Positions 37,039 through 47,971 of a stretch of DNA of 64,000 nucleotides are shown here, one piece after another. A program made the translations under genes and the position numbers. The stretch spans positions 186,001-250,000 of the forward strand of contig NZ_QPJK01000001.1 of NCBI RefSeq assembly GCF_003337555.1, written 5' to 3'. How positions within the stretch are numbered: the stretch's first letter is position 1; each line of letters starts with the position of its first letter. The stretch is from Pseudorhodoferax soli. Lineage in GTDB: Bacteria; Pseudomonadota; Gammaproteobacteria; Burkholderiales; Burkholderiaceae_C. The notes below the pieces were generated by a model. The model saw only the letters and a program-made list of their open reading frames with translations, made no database searches and had not been told where the DNA came from.

Positions 37039-37890
37039 ATGACAGCCCAACTGATCGACGGCAACGCCCTCGCCCGCCAGATCCGCAACGACGTGGCCGG
37101 CCGCACTGCGGCCCTGAAGGCCCGCGGTGTCCAGCCGCATCTGGCCATCGTGCTGGTCGGCGACGACCCTGCCAGCCAGGTGTACGTCAAGCACAAGGTC
37201 AACGACAGCAGCGAGACGGGCCTGCAGGCCACGCTGGAGCGCCACCCGGCCGACCTGGCCGAGGCCGACTTGCTGGCGCGCATCCACGCGCTCAACGAAG
37301 ACCCGTCTGTGCACGGCATCCTGGTGCAGCTGCCCTTGCCCAAGCACATGGACGCCCACAAGGTCATCGAGGCGATCTCGCCAGCCAAGGACGTGGACGG
37401 CTTCCACGTCGCCAGCGCGGGCGCGCTGATGGTTGGCCAAGCCGGTTTCTGGCCCTGCACGCCGCATGGCTGCCTGCGCATGCTCGAGTCCATCGGCTAC
37501 TCCCTGCGCGGCAAGCACGCCGTGGTGATCGGCCGCAGCAACATCGTGGGCAAACCGATGGCCATGATGCTGCTGGCCCAGAGCGCCACCGTCACCATCT
37601 GCCACAGCGCCACGCCCGACCTGGGTGCCTTCACGCGGCAGGCCGACGTGATCGTCGCCGCGGTCGGCAAGCAGAACCTGCTCACCGCCGACATGGTCAA
37701 GCCCGGCGCGGTGGTCATCGATGTAGGCATGAACCGCAATGCCGAGGGCAAGCTCTGCGGCGATGTGGATTTCGACGGCGTGAAGGAAGTGGCCGGCTGG
37801 ATCACCCCCGTGCCGGGCGGCGTCGGCCCGATGACGCGCGCCATGCTCCTGGTCAACACGCTCGAAGCGGCCGAGCGCGCAGCAGGCTAA
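37039..37890 (+). CDS. folD: Bifunctional methylenetetrahydrofolate dehydrogenase/cyclohydrolase
   Basis: A 283-residue FolD of usual length. It interconverts 5,10-methylene-THF and 10-formyl-THF in one-carbon metabolism. Motifs: [14 protein letters not shown] (catalytic Lys), VQLPLPKH, the P-C-T-P-x-G motif PCTPHGC, the NADP site [14 protein letters not shown], and the C-terminal [15 protein letters not shown] signature. It stands alone with a good ribosome binding site. Confidence 0.97.
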   Translation: MTAQLIDGNALARQIRNDVAGRTAALKARGVQPHLAIVLVGDDPASQVYVKHKVNDSSETGLQATLERHPADLAEADLLARIHALNEDPSVHGILVQLPLPKHMDAHKVIEAISPAKDVDGFHVASAGALMVGQAGFWPCTPHGCLRMLESIGYSLRGKHAVVIGRSNIVGKPMAMMLLAQSATVTICHSATPDLGAFTRQADVIVAAVGKQNLLTADMVKPGAVVIDVGMNRNAEGKLCGDVDFDGVKEVAGWITPVPGGVGPMTRAMLLVNTLEAAERAAG

Positions 37891-37949
37891 TACGGCGATA
37901 GTCCCGTCGCCGGGTACGGGGGGCTTGTGATTGCCAGGGCTGGCGCAAA

Positions 37950-40013
37950 ATGCCCGTCATGCAGTCCAACCCCCTTCTCTCGTTCTCCGACCTCCCGCTG
38001 TTCGACCAGATCCGGCCCGAGCACGTGGCGCCCGCCATCGACCAGTTGCTGGCCGATGCCAGCCAGGCGCTGGAACAGACCACGGCGCCGGACTTCCCGG
38101 CCGACTGGAGCGCCATGTCGCGCGTGCTGGACACGGCAAACGAGCGCCTGGGCCGGGCCTGGGGTGCCGTGAGCCATTTGAACGCCGTGGCCGACACGCC
38201 CGAACTGCGCGCCGCTTACAACGAGGCGTTGCCGCGCGTGACCGAGTTCTGGACCCGCCTGGGCGCCGACGAGCGCCTGTACGCCAAGTACAAGGCCATC
38301 GACGCCACGAGCCTGACGCCAGCGCAGCAGCAAGCACTGCGCAACGCCATCCGCAACTTCGTGCTGAGCGGGGCCGAGCTGACGGGCGCGGCGAAGGAAC
38401 GCTTCGCCGCGATCCAGGAACGCCAGGCCGAGGTCGCGCAGAAGTTCAGCGAGAACGCGCTCGACGCGACCGATGCCTACGCCTACTTCGCCCAGGCCGA
38501 CGAACTGGACGGCGTACCCGAGGATGTGCGCCAGGCCGCGCGCGCCGCGGCCCAGGCCGAGGACAAGGCCGGCTTCAAGCTCACGCTCAAGCTGCCCTGC
38601 TACCTGCCCGTGATGCAGTTCGCCCGCAGCAGCGCGCTGCGCGAGCGCCTGTACCGCGCCTACGCCACGCGCGCCTCCGACCAGGCCGAGGGCGATGCGA
38701 CCAAGTTCGACAACACTGCGCTCATCCGCGAGATCCTGGCGCTGCGCCAGGAAGAGGCGCAGCTGCTGGGCTACGCCAACTTCGGCGAGGTCTCCGTCGT
38801 GGCCAAGATGGCCGACTCGCCGGCCCAGGTGGTGGGCTTCCTGCGCGACCTGACCCGTCGCGCCCGCCCCTATGCCGAGAAGGACGTGGCCGACCTGCGC
38901 GCCTTCGCCGCCGAGAAGCTGGCCCTGGCCGACCCGCAGCCCTGGGACTGGAGCTACATCGGCGAGCAGCTGAAAGAAGCGCGCTACGCCTTCAGCGAGC
39001 AGGAGGTCAAGCAGTACTTCACGGCGCCCAAGGTGCTGGCGGGCCTGTTCAAGATCGTCGAGACGCTGTTCGAGGTCAGCATCCGGCGTGACGACGCGGC
39101 GGTCTGGCACCCCACGGTGGAGTTCTACCGCATCGAGCGCCCGGCAGCCCAGGCCGGCGGTGCGCCACAGCTGGTCGGACAGTTCTATCTCGACCCCTCC
39201 GCGCGCAATGGCAAGCGTGGTGGCGCCTGGATGGACGACGTGCGCGCACGCTGGCTGCGGCCCGACGACGGCCGCCTGCAGACCCCGGTCGCGCAGTTGG
39301 TCTGCAACTTCGCCGCCGGTGTGGACGGCAAGCCGCCGCTGCTCACGCACGACGACGTGACCACGCTGTTCCACGAGTTCGGCCACGGCCTGCACCACAT
39401 GCTGACCCGGGTCGACGAGCGCGACGTGTCCGGCATCAGCGGCGTGGAATGGGACGCCGTCGAACTGCCCAGCCAGTTCATGGAGAACTTCTGCTGGGAG
39501 TGGGACGTGCTGCGCCACATGACGGCCCACGTCGACACCGGCGAGCCGCTGCCGCGCGCGCTGTACGACAAGATGCTGGCCGCCAAGAACTACCAGAGCG
39601 GCATGCAGACGCTGCGCCAGATCGAGTTCGCGCTGTTCGACATGCTGCTGCACACCGAACATGCGCCCGACGCCGACTTCATGGCGCTGCTGGCCCGGGT
39701 GCGCGCCGAAGTGGCCGTGCTGCCTTCGCCCCCGTTCAGCCGCACGCCCAACACCTTCAGCCACATCTTCGCGGGCGGCTATGCGGCCGGCTACTACAGC
39801 TACAAGTGGGCCGAGGTGCTGAGCGCCGATGCCTACGCGGCCTTCGAGGAAACCGCCGGGGCGGACGGCCTGCCCAGCATCGAGACCGGCCGGCGCTACC
39901 GCGAGGCCATCCTGGAAGCCGGCGGCAGCCGGCCGGCGATGGAATCGTTCAAGGCCTTCCGCGGCCGCGAACCCACGCTGGACGCACTGCTGCGCCACCA
40001 GGGCATGGCCTGA
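37950..40013 (+). CDS. prlC: Oligopeptidase A (M3 family metallopeptidase)
   Basis: A 687-residue cytoplasmic zinc peptidase. The active-site HEFGHGLHH (HExxH) is near residue 475, with the third ligand Glu about 25 residues later in the GVEWDAVELPSQFMENF region. The length and the C-terminal GYYSYKWAEVLSADA motif fit PrlC/OpdA. It degrades oligopeptides, including cleaved signal peptides. The next gene starts on its stop (TGATG), indicating coupling. Confidence 0.95.
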   Translation: MPVMQSNPLLSFSDLPLFDQIRPEHVAPAIDQLLADASQALEQTTAPDFPADWSAMSRVLDTANERLGRAWGAVSHLNAVADTPELRAAYNEALPRVTEFWTRLGADERLYAKYKAIDATSLTPAQQQALRNAIRNFVLSGAELTGAAKERFAAIQERQAEVAQKFSENALDATDAYAYFAQADELDGVPEDVRQAARAAAQAEDKAGFKLTLKLPCYLPVMQFARSSALRERLYRAYATRASDQAEGDATKFDNTALIREILALRQEEAQLLGYANFGEVSVVAKMADSPAQVVGFLRDLTRRARPYAEKDVADLRAFAAEKLALADPQPWDWSYIGEQLKEARYAFSEQEVKQYFTAPKVLAGLFKIVETLFEVSIRRDDAAVWHPTVEFYRIERPAAQAGGAPQLVGQFYLDPSARNGKRGGAWMDDVRARWLRPDDGRLQTPVAQLVCNFAAGVDGKPPLLTHDDVTTLFHEFGHGLHHMLTRVDERDVSGISGVEWDAVELPSQFMENFCWEWDVLRHMTAHVDTGEPLPRALYDKMLAAKNYQSGMQTLRQIEFALFDMLLHTEHAPDADFMALLARVRAEVAVLPSPPFSRTPNTFSHIFAGGYAAGYYSYKWAEVLSADAYAAFEETAGADGLPSIETGRRYREAILEAGGSRPAMESFKAFRGREPTLDALLRHQGMA

Positions 40014-40648
40014 TGGCGGGCGCTGCGCGCGGCGGCAAACACGCCGTGGCCGCCGCGCTGCTGCTGGGCGCGGGCCTCTCTTCGGCCCAGGCCGTGTACC
40101 GCAGCGTGGGGCCCGACGGCCGCGTCACCTTCTCCGACCGGCCGGTCAGCTCGGACGCCCATGCCGCGACCACGGCCAGCCGCAGCGGCATTCCACCGGC
40201 TCCTTCCGTGCTGCCCTATGACTTGCGCCAGACCGCGGACCGCTTCCCCGTCACGCTGTACACGGGTGCAGACTGTTCGCCCTGCGACAGCGCCCGCCAG
40301 CTGCTGACGGCGCGCGGCGTGCCCTTCAGCGAACGCACGGTCCAGGCCAACGAGGACATCGAGGCGCTGCGCCGCCTGTCCGGCGACAACAGCCTGCCGG
40401 TGGTCACCATCGGCGGCCAGCGCCTCAAGGGCTTCGCGCCCGGCGAATGGACGCAGTATCTGGACAGCGCGGGCTACCCGCGCACTTCGCAGCTGCCGCC
40501 CAGCTACCGTGCGCCGCCTGCACAACCGCTGGTGGCCGTGCGCGCGGCCGAGCCCCGTGAACCGGTGTCGCCCCGCGCCGCCGCGGCGCCATCACCGTCA
40601 CCGGCCCCTGCACAGGCCCCGGCCAACCCGGCTGGCATCGTCTTCTAG
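40013..40648 (+). CDS. Exported DUF4124 and glutaredoxin-like fusion protein
   Basis: A 211-residue protein. A signal peptide (about 1-24) is followed by a DUF4124-like segment ([19 protein letters not shown]), then a glutaredoxin-like thioredoxin fold with [15 protein letters not shown] (CxxC) and cis-Pro in [16 protein letters not shown]. The C-terminal about 50 residues are Ala/Pro-rich and disordered. It is probably a periplasmic thiol-disulfide protein (inference). It is coupled to prlC by a one-base overlap, and its stop overlaps the end of convergent rpiA. Confidence 0.82.
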   Translation: MAGAARGGKHAVAAALLLGAGLSSAQAVYRSVGPDGRVTFSDRPVSSDAHAATTASRSGIPPAPSVLPYDLRQTADRFPVTLYTGADCSPCDSARQLLTARGVPFSERTVQANEDIEALRRLSGDNSLPVVTIGGQRLKGFAPGEWTQYLDSAGYPRTSQLPPSYRAPPAQPLVAVRAAEPREPVSPRAAAAPSPSPAPAQAPANPAGIVF

Positions 40649-41340
40649 AACGTCAGCGTCTGCACGCCCTCGGGCGTGCCGAGCAGGCAGACCTGGGCGC
40701 GCTGGTGCGCGAACACGCCCACCGTGACCACACCGGGCCACTGGCTCACCTGGGTCTCGAAGCCCAGCGGATCGGCGATGGCCAGGCCGGCCACGTCCAG
40801 GATGTGCTGGCCGTTGTCGGTGACCAGCGCACCGCTGCCGCCCTTGGCCTGGCGCAGCGTGGCCTGGCCGCCCATGGCCGCGAAGCGGCGCACGAGTTGC
40901 TGCGCCGACATGGGCACCACCTCCACCGGGATGGGGAAGCGGCCCAGTACCGGCACCTTCTTGGAGGCATCGGCGATGCAGACGAAGCGGCGCGACTGCG
41001 CCGCCACGATCTTCTCGCGCGTGAGCGCCGCGCCGCCGCCCTTGACCATGTGGCCCTGGCCGTCGATCTCGTCGGCACCGTCCACGTAGACGGCGAGTTC
41101 GCCGACGGCGTTGGCGTCGAACACCGGGATGCCCAGCGCCTTGAGCCGCGCCGTGCTGGCCTCCGAGCTCGACACCGCGCCCGGGATCTTGTCCTTGAGC
41201 TCGGCCAGCGCGTCGATGAAGCAATTGACGGTGGAGCCCGTGCCCACCCCGAGGATCTCGCCCGGCACCACGTAAGCAAGGGCGGCGCGGCCCACCAGGG
41301 CCTTGAGTTGGTCTTGGGTCAGCGGAGCGGAGGAAGTCAT
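40645..41340 (-). CDS. rpiA: Ribose-5-phosphate isomerase A
   Basis: A 231-residue RpiA, which interconverts ribose 5-phosphate and ribulose 5-phosphate. Motifs: [22 protein letters not shown], the catalytic DGADEID, and [14 protein letters not shown]. The ATG at 41340 gives the family N-terminus; an open frame continues upstream opposite pyrD but is not supported. It is divergent from pyrD with a 45-base gap and converges on the DUF4124 gene with stops overlapping. Confidence 0.96.
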   Translation of the reverse strand: MTSSAPLTQDQLKALVGRAALAYVVPGEILGVGTGSTVNCFIDALAELKDKIPGAVSSSEASTARLKALGIPVFDANAVGELAVYVDGADEIDGQGHMVKGGGAALTREKIVAAQSRRFVCIADASKKVPVLGRFPIPVEVVPMSAQQLVRRFAAMGGQATLRQAKGGSGALVTDNGQHILDVAGLAIADPLGFETQVSQWPGVVTVGVFAHQRAQVCLLGTPEGVQTLTF

Positions 41341-41385
41341 CTGGGAGAATCCGGCGTTTGTTGAGAACTGGCCGAGAATTATCCG

Positions 41386-42507
41386 ATGCCCTTGCTGCCG
41401 ACCCGGCTCTCCTACGCCCTGGCCCGGCCCCTGCTGTTCGGCCTGGACGCCGAAGCCGCCCACGATGCCACCATGTCCGCCCTGGCCCGCGCCCACGGCA
41501 CCCCGCTGGCCTGGGCCTGGTGCGACCGCCGCGTCGATGACCCTGTCACCGTCGCCGGCCTGCAGTTTCCCAACCGCGTGGGGCTGGCCGCCGGCCTGGA
41601 CAAGAACGCCCGCTGCATCGATGCGCTGGGCGGCCTGGGCTTCGGCTTCGTCGAAGTCGGCACGGTCACGCCGCTGGGCCAGCCCGGCAACCCCAAGCCG
41701 CGCATGTTCCGGCTGCCGCAGGCGCAGGCGCTGATCAACCGGCTGGGCTTCAACAACGATGGCCTGGATGCCTTCATCGCCAACGTGCAGCGCGCCAAGT
41801 TCCGCCAGCAGACCGGCAAGCCCATGCTGCTGGGGCTGAACATCGGCAAGAACGCCGCCACGCCCACCGAACGTGCCACCGACGACTACCTCGCGGGCCT
41901 GACCGGGGTCTACCCCCACGCCGACTACGTCACGATCAACATCTCCAGCCCGAACACGCAGAACCTGCGCACGCTGCAGGCCGATGCCGCGCTCGACGCC
42001 CTGCTCGGCGCGCTGGCCGAACGCCGCGCCATGCTGGCGCGCGAGCACGCGAGCACCAGCGCCGATGGCCGCACCCAGCTGCGCCGCGTGCCGCTGTTCG
42101 TGAAGATCGCCCCCGACCTGGACGAAGCCCAGGTCGCCGTGATCGCCGCCACGCTCAAGCGCTACGCCGATGCCGACAACGCGGCCGACCAGTTGGGCTG
42201 GGGCCTGATCGCCACCAACACCACGCTGGCGCGCGACCGTGTGCAAGGCCTGCCGCATGCCGAGGAAACCGGCGGCCTGTCCGGCGCGCCGCTGCTGGCC
42301 GCCAGCAACCGCGTGATCGCCCAGCTGCGCCAGGCGCTGGGCCCGGCCTTCCCCATCATCGGCGTGGGCGGCGTGCTGACGGCGCGCGATGCGCTGACGA
42401 AGATCGAAGCCGGCGCCGATCTCGTGCAGATCTACACCGGCCTGATCTACCAGGGCCCGGCACTGGTGCGCGAGGCCGCGCAGGCGATCCGCGACCGCAA
42501 GGCCTGA
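41386..42507 (+). CDS. pyrD: Dihydroorotate dehydrogenase (quinone), class 2
   Basis: A 373-residue class 2 enzyme. The N-terminal amphipathic extension used for membrane and quinone binding ([21 protein letters not shown]) is present. The barrel has [12 protein letters not shown], the substrate motif NRLGFNNDG, the catalytic Ser in [11 protein letters not shown] and the FMN-phosphate motif [12 protein letters not shown]. It oxidises dihydroorotate to orotate in pyrimidine synthesis. The downstream MFS gene begins on its last base. Confidence 0.96.
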   Translation: MPLLPTRLSYALARPLLFGLDAEAAHDATMSALARAHGTPLAWAWCDRRVDDPVTVAGLQFPNRVGLAAGLDKNARCIDALGGLGFGFVEVGTVTPLGQPGNPKPRMFRLPQAQALINRLGFNNDGLDAFIANVQRAKFRQQTGKPMLLGLNIGKNAATPTERATDDYLAGLTGVYPHADYVTINISSPNTQNLRTLQADAALDALLGALAERRAMLAREHASTSADGRTQLRRVPLFVKIAPDLDEAQVAVIAATLKRYADADNAADQLGWGLIATNTTLARDRVQGLPHAEETGGLSGAPLLAASNRVIAQLRQALGPAFPIIGVGGVLTARDALTKIEAGADLVQIYTGLIYQGPALVREAAQAIRDRKA

Positions 42508-43904
42508 TGTCGTCGCCCGCAGCGGAGCCGGCGGACGGCCTGCCGACGCCGGCCCGCCACTGGTCGATGGCCGTCATCCTGCTCGGCATCGGCATCTCGG
42601 TGCTGGACGCGACCATCGTCAACCTGGCGCTGCCCGGCATTGCGCGCGACCTGAACCGCCCGGCCTCGGACGCGATCTGGATCGTCAACGCCTACCAGCT
42701 CGGCGTGCTGGTGCTGCTGCTGCCCTGCGCCAAGCTGGGCGACCTGCTGGGCTACCGCCGCGTCTACCTGGCCGGCGTGGCGGTGCTGCTGCTGGGCTCG
42801 CTGGGCTGCGTGCTCGCGCGCGACCTGCCCATGCTGGTGGCCGCGCGGGCGCTGCAGGGCATGGGCGCGGCCGGCGTCATGGGGGTGAACTCGGCGCTGG
42901 TGCGCTTGACCTACCCACGCGCGTTGCTCGGCCGCGGCATCGCCATCAATTCCATGACCGTGGCCGTGGCCTCGGTGGCCGGCCCCAGCGTGGCCGCGGC
43001 CGTGCTGTCGGTCGCCAGCTGGCCCTGGCTGTTCGCGATCAACCTGCCGGTCGCCGCCGCCCTGCTGCTGCTGGGCCTGCGTGCGCTGCCGGCCAACCCG
43101 CTGCCGCTCGCCAAGGGCGGGCTGTCGCTGCTGGACGTGGGGCTCAACGCCGCCATGTTCGCGCTGGTGTTCCTGGGCGTGGACCAGCTCGGCACCCGCG
43201 CCGGCCAACCCGGCGTGGCGTTGCAGTCGGTGCTGCTCATCGCGGTCGGCCTGGCGGTGGGCGTGGTTTACGTGCGCCGCCAGCTCGGCCAGGCCGTGCC
43301 GCTGTTTCCAGTGGACCTGCTGCGCATCCGCGTGTTCGCGCTGTCCATGTGCAGCTCCGTCACGGCCTTCGCCGCGCAGATGCTGTCCAACATCGCGCTG
43401 CCCTTCCTGCTGCTGGACGGCTATGGCCGCTCGCACGTGGACACCGGCCTGCTGATCACGGCCTGGCCGCTCGGCAGCATCGTCACGGCGCCGATCGCCG
43501 GCCGGTTGATCGGCCGCGTACAGCCCGGCCTGCTGGGCTGCGCCGGCATGTGGACCATGGCCACCGGGCTGGCGCTGCTGGCCCTGCTGCCCGAGCAGCC
43601 GCACAACGCCGACATCGCCTGGCGCATGGCGCTGTGCGGCATCGGCTTCGCCTTGTTCCAGTCGCCCAACAACTACCTGATCGTGACCTCGGCCCCGCCG
43701 CACCGCGCCGGCGGCGCCAGCGGCATGCTGGGCACGGCGCGGCTCACGGGCCAGAGCATCGGCGCGGTGCTGCTGGCCGTGCTGTTCAGCCTGTCGGCTC
43801 CGCGGGCCGGCCACAGTGGCGGCGCCCAGCTGGCGCTGGGCCTGGCCGCAGCACTGGCCGCGGGGGCGGGACTGTTCAGTCTGCTGCGCACGCGGCGGGC
43901 GTAG
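42507..43904 (+). CDS. MFS drug-efflux-type transporter, DHA2 family
   Basis: A 465-residue membrane protein with about 14 predicted membrane segments. The first begins [27 protein letters not shown], with the D-x-T-I-V-N-L-A-L-P motif of the 14-segment DHA2 (EmrB/QacA) family. The loop [16 protein letters not shown] is the MFS signature A. The substrate is unknown. It overlaps pyrD by one base, so expression may be coupled, although no functional link is evident. Confidence 0.9.
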   Translation: MSSPAAEPADGLPTPARHWSMAVILLGIGISVLDATIVNLALPGIARDLNRPASDAIWIVNAYQLGVLVLLLPCAKLGDLLGYRRVYLAGVAVLLLGSLGCVLARDLPMLVAARALQGMGAAGVMGVNSALVRLTYPRALLGRGIAINSMTVAVASVAGPSVAAAVLSVASWPWLFAINLPVAAALLLLGLRALPANPLPLAKGGLSLLDVGLNAAMFALVFLGVDQLGTRAGQPGVALQSVLLIAVGLAVGVVYVRRQLGQAVPLFPVDLLRIRVFALSMCSSVTAFAAQMLSNIALPFLLLDGYGRSHVDTGLLITAWPLGSIVTAPIAGRLIGRVQPGLLGCAGMWTMATGLALLALLPEQPHNADIAWRMALCGIGFALFQSPNNYLIVTSAPPHRAGGASGMLGTARLTGQSIGAVLLAVLFSLSAPRAGHSGGAQLALGLAAALAAGAGLFSLLRTRRA

Positions 43905-44014
43905 GCGGCGCGGTCGTCGCAGCCAGGCCGCCGTCCGTCAGCAGGGCACCGTCCCCTCGCACGGCAGGCCAGAAGCCGCCTAGACTGGCTGCCGCCTCCC
44001 TTCCATCGCCCGCC

Positions 44015-44404
44015 ATGCTGCACCCCGCCCGCTCCACCGTGCTGCCGCTCAAGGCCGTGGCCGTGCCGCGCTGGAAGCGCAGCCACCACGACACGCTGGA
44101 CGACTCCCTGCAGCGTCTCACGATGGCATGGATGAAGGCGCTGCCCGAATCGGTGCGGCCGCACCAGTGCGCGCGGCGCCACCCGCGGGTGCTCAACAAC
44201 ATCGCCGCGCTGTGGGGCCTGCCGTTGCGATGCCTGGACTACCTGGATGAACTGCAGGCCGACCAGCGCGGCCACCGCCAGGGCTTCGGCCACGAGATCG
44301 CGCTCGAACTGCGCCGGCTGCGCACGCGCCGCGTGGCCCTGGTGGCCGCGGCGCGGCAATCGCCGCCGCCCGACTTTCCCGTGACCCAGCCGATGGCGCT
44401 GTGA
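44015..44404 (+). CDS. Conserved-looking hypothetical protein
   Basis: A 129-residue, basic, mostly helical soluble protein with no signal peptide or membrane segment. Features that can be seen are a central LQRLTMAWMKALPESVRP segment, HQCARRHPRVLNNIA, and an Arg-rich ELRRLRTRR stretch. I do not recognise a named family, although the composition is that of a real gene. It has 110 bases of upstream spacing with a TAGACT hexamer at about 43981 that could be a -10 box. It converges with the FAD oxidoreductase gene. Confidence 0.6.
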   Translation: MLHPARSTVLPLKAVAVPRWKRSHHDTLDDSLQRLTMAWMKALPESVRPHQCARRHPRVLNNIAALWGLPLRCLDYLDELQADQRGHRQGFGHEIALELRRLRTRRVALVAAARQSPPPDFPVTQPMAL

Positions 44405-44416
44405 GCCCCGGCTGGC

Positions 44417-45535
44417 TCAGACCGGCTGCAACAGCCGCGCCACCTGCTCGCCGATGGCCAGCGAACTGGTGAGCCCCGGCGACTCGATGCCGAACAGGTT
44501 GACCAAACCGGGCACACCGTGCACCGCCGGGCCCTGCAGCACGAAGTCGCGCGCCGGCTCGTGCGGTGCCTGGATCTTGGGGCGCATGCCGGCATAGCCC
44601 GGCTGCAGCGCGCCATCGGGCAGGCCGGGCCAGTACTTGCGCACCTCGGCATAGAAGCCGTCGCCACGGCGCGGGTCGACCACCAGGTCCTCGGGGTCGT
44701 CCACCCACTGCACGTCGGGGCCAAATTTGGCCTGGCCACCCAGGTCAAGCGTCAGGTGCACGCCCAGGCCGGCGGCTTCGGGGGCCGGGTAGATCAGCCG
44801 CGTGAACGGCGCGCGGCCGGCCAGCGTGAAGTAGTTGCCCTTGGCGAAATGGCTGGGCGGTACATGCGCCGGATCCAGGCCCTGCAGGCGCAGCGCCAGC
44901 GCCTGCGCCGACAGGCCGGCCGCATTGACCACCGTGCCGGCCAGCAGCTCGGTGCCGTCGGCCATGGCCAGCACGATGCCGTCCGGCGTGCAGCGCGCCT
45001 GCGCGAGCGCCGTGTTCAGCGCCACGATGCCGCCCGCGTTCTCGAAATCGCCCTGCAGCGCGAGCATCAGCCCATGGCTGTCGACGATGCCGGTGGACGG
45101 CGAATGGATGGCCGCCGTGCACTGCAGCTGCGGCTCCATGGCGCGGGCTTCATCGGCCGAGAGCAGCACCAGATCGTCCACGCCATTGGCGGCGGCCTTG
45201 GCGACGATGCCCTGCAGCTGCGCCACCTGGGCTGCGTCGGTGGCCACGATGAGCTTGCCGCAGCGCCGGTGGGCGATGCCGCGCTCGGCACAGTAGGCAT
45301 ACAGCAGCGCCTTGCCGCGCACGCACAGCTGCGCCTTGAGCGAACCGGCCGCGTAGTAGATGCCGGCATGGATCACCTCGCTGTTGCGCGAGCTGGTGCC
45401 GGTGCCGATGGCATCCGCTGCCTCCAACACCATGAGTTCGCGCCCGGCGAAGGCCGGCGACAGCGCCAGCGCGCGGGCCACGGCCAGGCCCACGACCCCG
45501 GCGCCGATGACGACGCAATCGACGTGGTCCATCAC
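44417..45535 (-). CDS. FAD-dependent oxidoreductase related to L-2-hydroxyglutarate dehydrogenase
   Basis: A 372-residue flavoprotein of the DAO superfamily. The FAD-binding Rossmann motif [17 protein letters not shown] opens the chain, followed by [16 protein letters not shown], a segment characteristic of L2HGDH/LhgO-like enzymes, and the C-terminal [18 protein letters not shown]. It would oxidise a 2-hydroxy acid and pass electrons to a quinone or oxygen; the substrate is not certain. Its ATG overlaps the stop of the N-formylglutamate amidohydrolase gene (ATGA), suggesting a shared role in glutamate-family acid catabolism (inference). Confidence 0.85.
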   Translation of the reverse strand: MMDHVDCVVIGAGVVGLAVARALALSPAFAGRELMVLEAADAIGTGTSSRNSEVIHAGIYYAAGSLKAQLCVRGKALLYAYCAERGIAHRRCGKLIVATDAAQVAQLQGIVAKAAANGVDDLVLLSADEARAMEPQLQCTAAIHSPSTGIVDSHGLMLALQGDFENAGGIVALNTALAQARCTPDGIVLAMADGTELLAGTVVNAAGLSAQALALRLQGLDPAHVPPSHFAKGNYFTLAGRAPFTRLIYPAPEAAGLGVHLTLDLGGQAKFGPDVQWVDDPEDLVVDPRRGDGFYAEVRKYWPGLPDGALQPGYAGMRPKIQAPHEPARDFVLQGPAVHGVPGLVNLFGIESPGLTSSLAIGEQVARLLQPV

Positions 45536-46380
45536 AGGCTCCGCGGATCGGTGGCCAACAGCAGCGCGACCAGGGAGCGCAGATGGGCCTTCAGGCCGTC
45601 GGCGCCCGCGTGCAGGGCCAGTGTGTTCTCGTCCATGTAGAGCTTGCGGTTGATCTCCAGCTGCACGCTGTGGCGCTGCCGGGCGGGATCGCCATAGCGG
45701 CGCACCAGTTCGACACCCTTGTAGGGATGGTTGTAGGCCACGTCGTAGCCCAGGCTGCGCAGGTGCTCGACGATGCGGGCAGAGAACGCTGCGCTGGCCG
45801 TGCTGCCATCGCGGTCGCCGACCACGAAATCGGCATGGGCGAGGCCAGGGAAATCGGTCGCGAAGCGCGAGGCCACGGCCGGCATCGAATGGCAGTTCAG
45901 GTGCAGGCTATAGCCGTGCCGGGCGTGTGCGGCGGCGATGGCGGACGCCACGGCCGCGTGGTAGGGCTGCCAGCAGCGCGCGATGCGTGCCTGCACCTCG
46001 GCCACCGTGAGCTTGCGCGCATACAGCGGCGTGCCCTCGTCGGTGGTGCGCCAGATCAGCCCCTTGCCCAGGCGCACCTTGGACAGCACGCGCGCGTCGG
46101 TCGCCACCGGGCCGGGCCAGGGTGCGTCCAGCAGCGCCTGGTCGATTTCGGTCACGTCGCGGTTGGCGTCCAGGTAGCTGCGCGGGAACAGCGCCTCGAC
46201 CCAGGCCACGCCCAGGTCCGGCGCGAAGCTGTAGAGCTTCTCGACGTGTGTGTCTTCGGCGCGGCGCAGCACCAGGGGGTCACAGGCGTGGTCGAAATCG
46301 GCCGGATAGACCGTGCCGCTGTGCGGGGAATCGAGAACCAGCGGGGTGGTCCCCGCGGCAGTGAGGAGGGCTGCGGACAT
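45532..46380 (-). CDS. N-formylglutamate amidohydrolase family protein
   Basis: A 282-residue member of the FGase family. Family features are [38 protein letters not shown] and the metal-binding [10 protein letters not shown], then FVVGDRDGS and the C-terminal [12 protein letters not shown]. The enzyme frees formate and glutamate from N-formylglutamate, the last step of one histidine-degradation route. No hut genes are nearby, so the real substrate could be another N-acyl amino acid. The ATG at 46380 is chosen; the longer frame to 46497 overlaps the divergent promoter region. It is coupled to the downstream oxidoreductase. Confidence 0.88.
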   Translation of the reverse strand: MSAALLTAAGTTPLVLDSPHSGTVYPADFDHACDPLVLRRAEDTHVEKLYSFAPDLGVAWVEALFPRSYLDANRDVTEIDQALLDAPWPGPVATDARVLSKVRLGKGLIWRTTDEGTPLYARKLTVAEVQARIARCWQPYHAAVASAIAAAHARHGYSLHLNCHSMPAVASRFATDFPGLAHADFVVGDRDGSTASAAFSARIVEHLRSLGYDVAYNHPYKGVELVRRYGDPARQRHSVQLEINRKLYMDENTLALHAGADGLKAHLRSLVALLLATDPRSL

Positions 46381-46532
46381 GGCCCGGCATTGTGCAGCAG
46401 GCTGCCGCGTCGCCCGCCTCCCAACCGGCTCGGCCTGCCGTCCTACGGCCACGGAACCAAACATGGAATACTTGTATCCGTCCAGCGGGGCCCACACTCA
46501 GGTGTCCTGTCGTACACACTGATGAAGGTTCC

Positions 46533-47261
46533 ATGATCGAGCTGCACTACTGGCCCACACCCAACGGATGGACGTGTTCCATCATGTTGGAGGAGTGCGG
46601 GCTGCCCTACCGCATGGTGCCGGTCAACATCGGCCGCGGGGAACAGTTCACGCCCGAGTTCGTGGCCTTGATCAACCCGCACCACAAGATGCCGGCCATC
46701 ATCGATCCGCAGCCCCTGGGTGGCGGTGAGCCCATGCAGATCAGCGAGGCCGGCGCCATCCTCGTGTACCTGGCCGGCAAGACCGGGCGCTTTCTGCCCA
46801 CCGACAGCCTGGCCCGGCTGCAGGTGCTGCAATGGCTCATGTGGCAGGTCGGCGGGCTCGGCCCCATGACCGGACAGAACAGCCACTTCCTGCAGTACGC
46901 CAGCGAGAAGGTGCCTTACGCGATCACGCGCTACGGCAACGAGTTGCGCCGCCTGTACGGCGTGCTCGACCACCAACTCGGCCGGACCGGCAGCCACGTG
47001 GCCGGGCCGGACTTTTCCATTGCCGACATCGCCATCCTGCCCTGGATCCGCATGCACAACGCGCAGGGCATCGACCTGTCGGCTTTCGCGCACATCGGCC
47101 GCTGGTACGAGACGGTGCTGGCGCGCCCAGGCGTGCAGCGCGGCCTGGCGCTGGGCCGCGAACTGCGTGCGCCAGTGCTCAGCGAGGCCGCGCGCGAGGC
47201 GCTGTTCGGCAGCGGATCCGGTACGCAGGGCCTGGCGCGCCAGCGCTGGGCCGCCAACTAG
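46533..47261 (+). CDS. Glutathione S-transferase family protein (YfcG/Ure2-like, Nu class)
   Basis: A 242-residue GST. The thioredoxin-like N-terminal domain begins [21 protein letters not shown]; the TPNG motif replaces the usual catalytic Tyr/Ser/Cys region and marks the YfcG/YghU group, which binds two glutathiones and has disulfide-bond reductase activity. The cis-Pro is in HHKMPAI and the Glu-Ala pair in [12 protein letters not shown]. The C-terminal helical domain has the [11 protein letters not shown] motif. It is divergent from the amidohydrolase gene and its stop overlaps the end of convergent lolD. Confidence 0.9.
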   Translation: MIELHYWPTPNGWTCSIMLEECGLPYRMVPVNIGRGEQFTPEFVALINPHHKMPAIIDPQPLGGGEPMQISEAGAILVYLAGKTGRFLPTDSLARLQVLQWLMWQVGGLGPMTGQNSHFLQYASEKVPYAITRYGNELRRLYGVLDHQLGRTGSHVAGPDFSIADIAILPWIRMHNAQGIDLSAFAHIGRWYETVLARPGVQRGLALGRELRAPVLSEAAREALFGSGSGTQGLARQRWAAN

Positions 47262-47971
47262 GCGCCCTGGGCGCTCAGCACGCCGCGGTTCAGCCGCAAC
47301 AGCCGCCCGCAGCGCGCGGCCAGCGACTCGTCGTGCGTGACCACGATGAAGGCCGTGCCATGCTCGCGCGCCAGCCGCAGCATCATGCCGAACACAGCCT
47401 CGGCGGTGCCGCGGTCCAGGTTGCCCGTGGGTTCGTCGGCCAGCACGCAACGCGGCGCGCCGACCAGCGCCCGCGCGATCGCCACGCGCTGGCGCTCGCC
47501 GCCCGACAGCTCCGCCGGCCGGTGCGCCATGCGCTCGGCCAGGCCGACCTCGGTCAGCACGGCGGCCGCGGCCTGGGCGGCGGCCTCGCGCGTCTGGCGC
47601 CGGATCCACAGCGGCATGGCCACGTTGTCCTGGGCGCTGAACTCGGGCAGCAGGTGGTGGAACTGGTAGACGAACCCCAGCTCGCGGTTGCGCAGCGCGC
47701 CCTGCGCGGCCGGGCTCAACGTGGACAGGTCCTGGCCGGCCAGTTGCACGCTGCCGGTGGTGGGCGCATCCAGCCCGCCCAGAAGGTGCAGCAGCGTGCT
47801 CTTGCCCGAGCCCGACGCGCCGACGATGGCCACCGTCTCGCCGGCATGCACCGTGAGGTCCACGCCCTGCAGCACGGTCAGGTCGATGCGGCCTTCGTGG
47901 AAGCGCTTGGACAGGCCCTGGGCGTGCAGAACGGCCTGGCCAGCGGCGGCAGATTTGATCGCATCACTCAT
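47258..47971 (-). CDS. lolD: Lipoprotein-releasing ABC transporter ATPase LolD
   Basis: A 237-residue ATPase. Walker [11 protein letters not shown]-loop [11 protein letters not shown] (typical of LolD), signature [15 protein letters not shown], Walker [13 protein letters not shown] and H-loop VTHD are all present. With LolC/E it extracts lipoproteins from the inner membrane for transfer to LolA. Its start overlaps the end of the permease gene by eight bases. Confidence 0.96.
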   Translation of the reverse strand: MSDAIKSAAAGQAVLHAQGLSKRFHEGRIDLTVLQGVDLTVHAGETVAIVGASGSGKSTLLHLLGGLDAPTTGSVQLAGQDLSTLSPAAQGALRNRELGFVYQFHHLLPEFSAQDNVAMPLWIRRQTREAAAQAAAAVLTEVGLAERMAHRPAELSGGERQRVAIARALVGAPRCVLADEPTGNLDRGTAEAVFGMMLRLAREHGTAFIVVTHDESLAARCGRLLRLNRGVLSAQGA

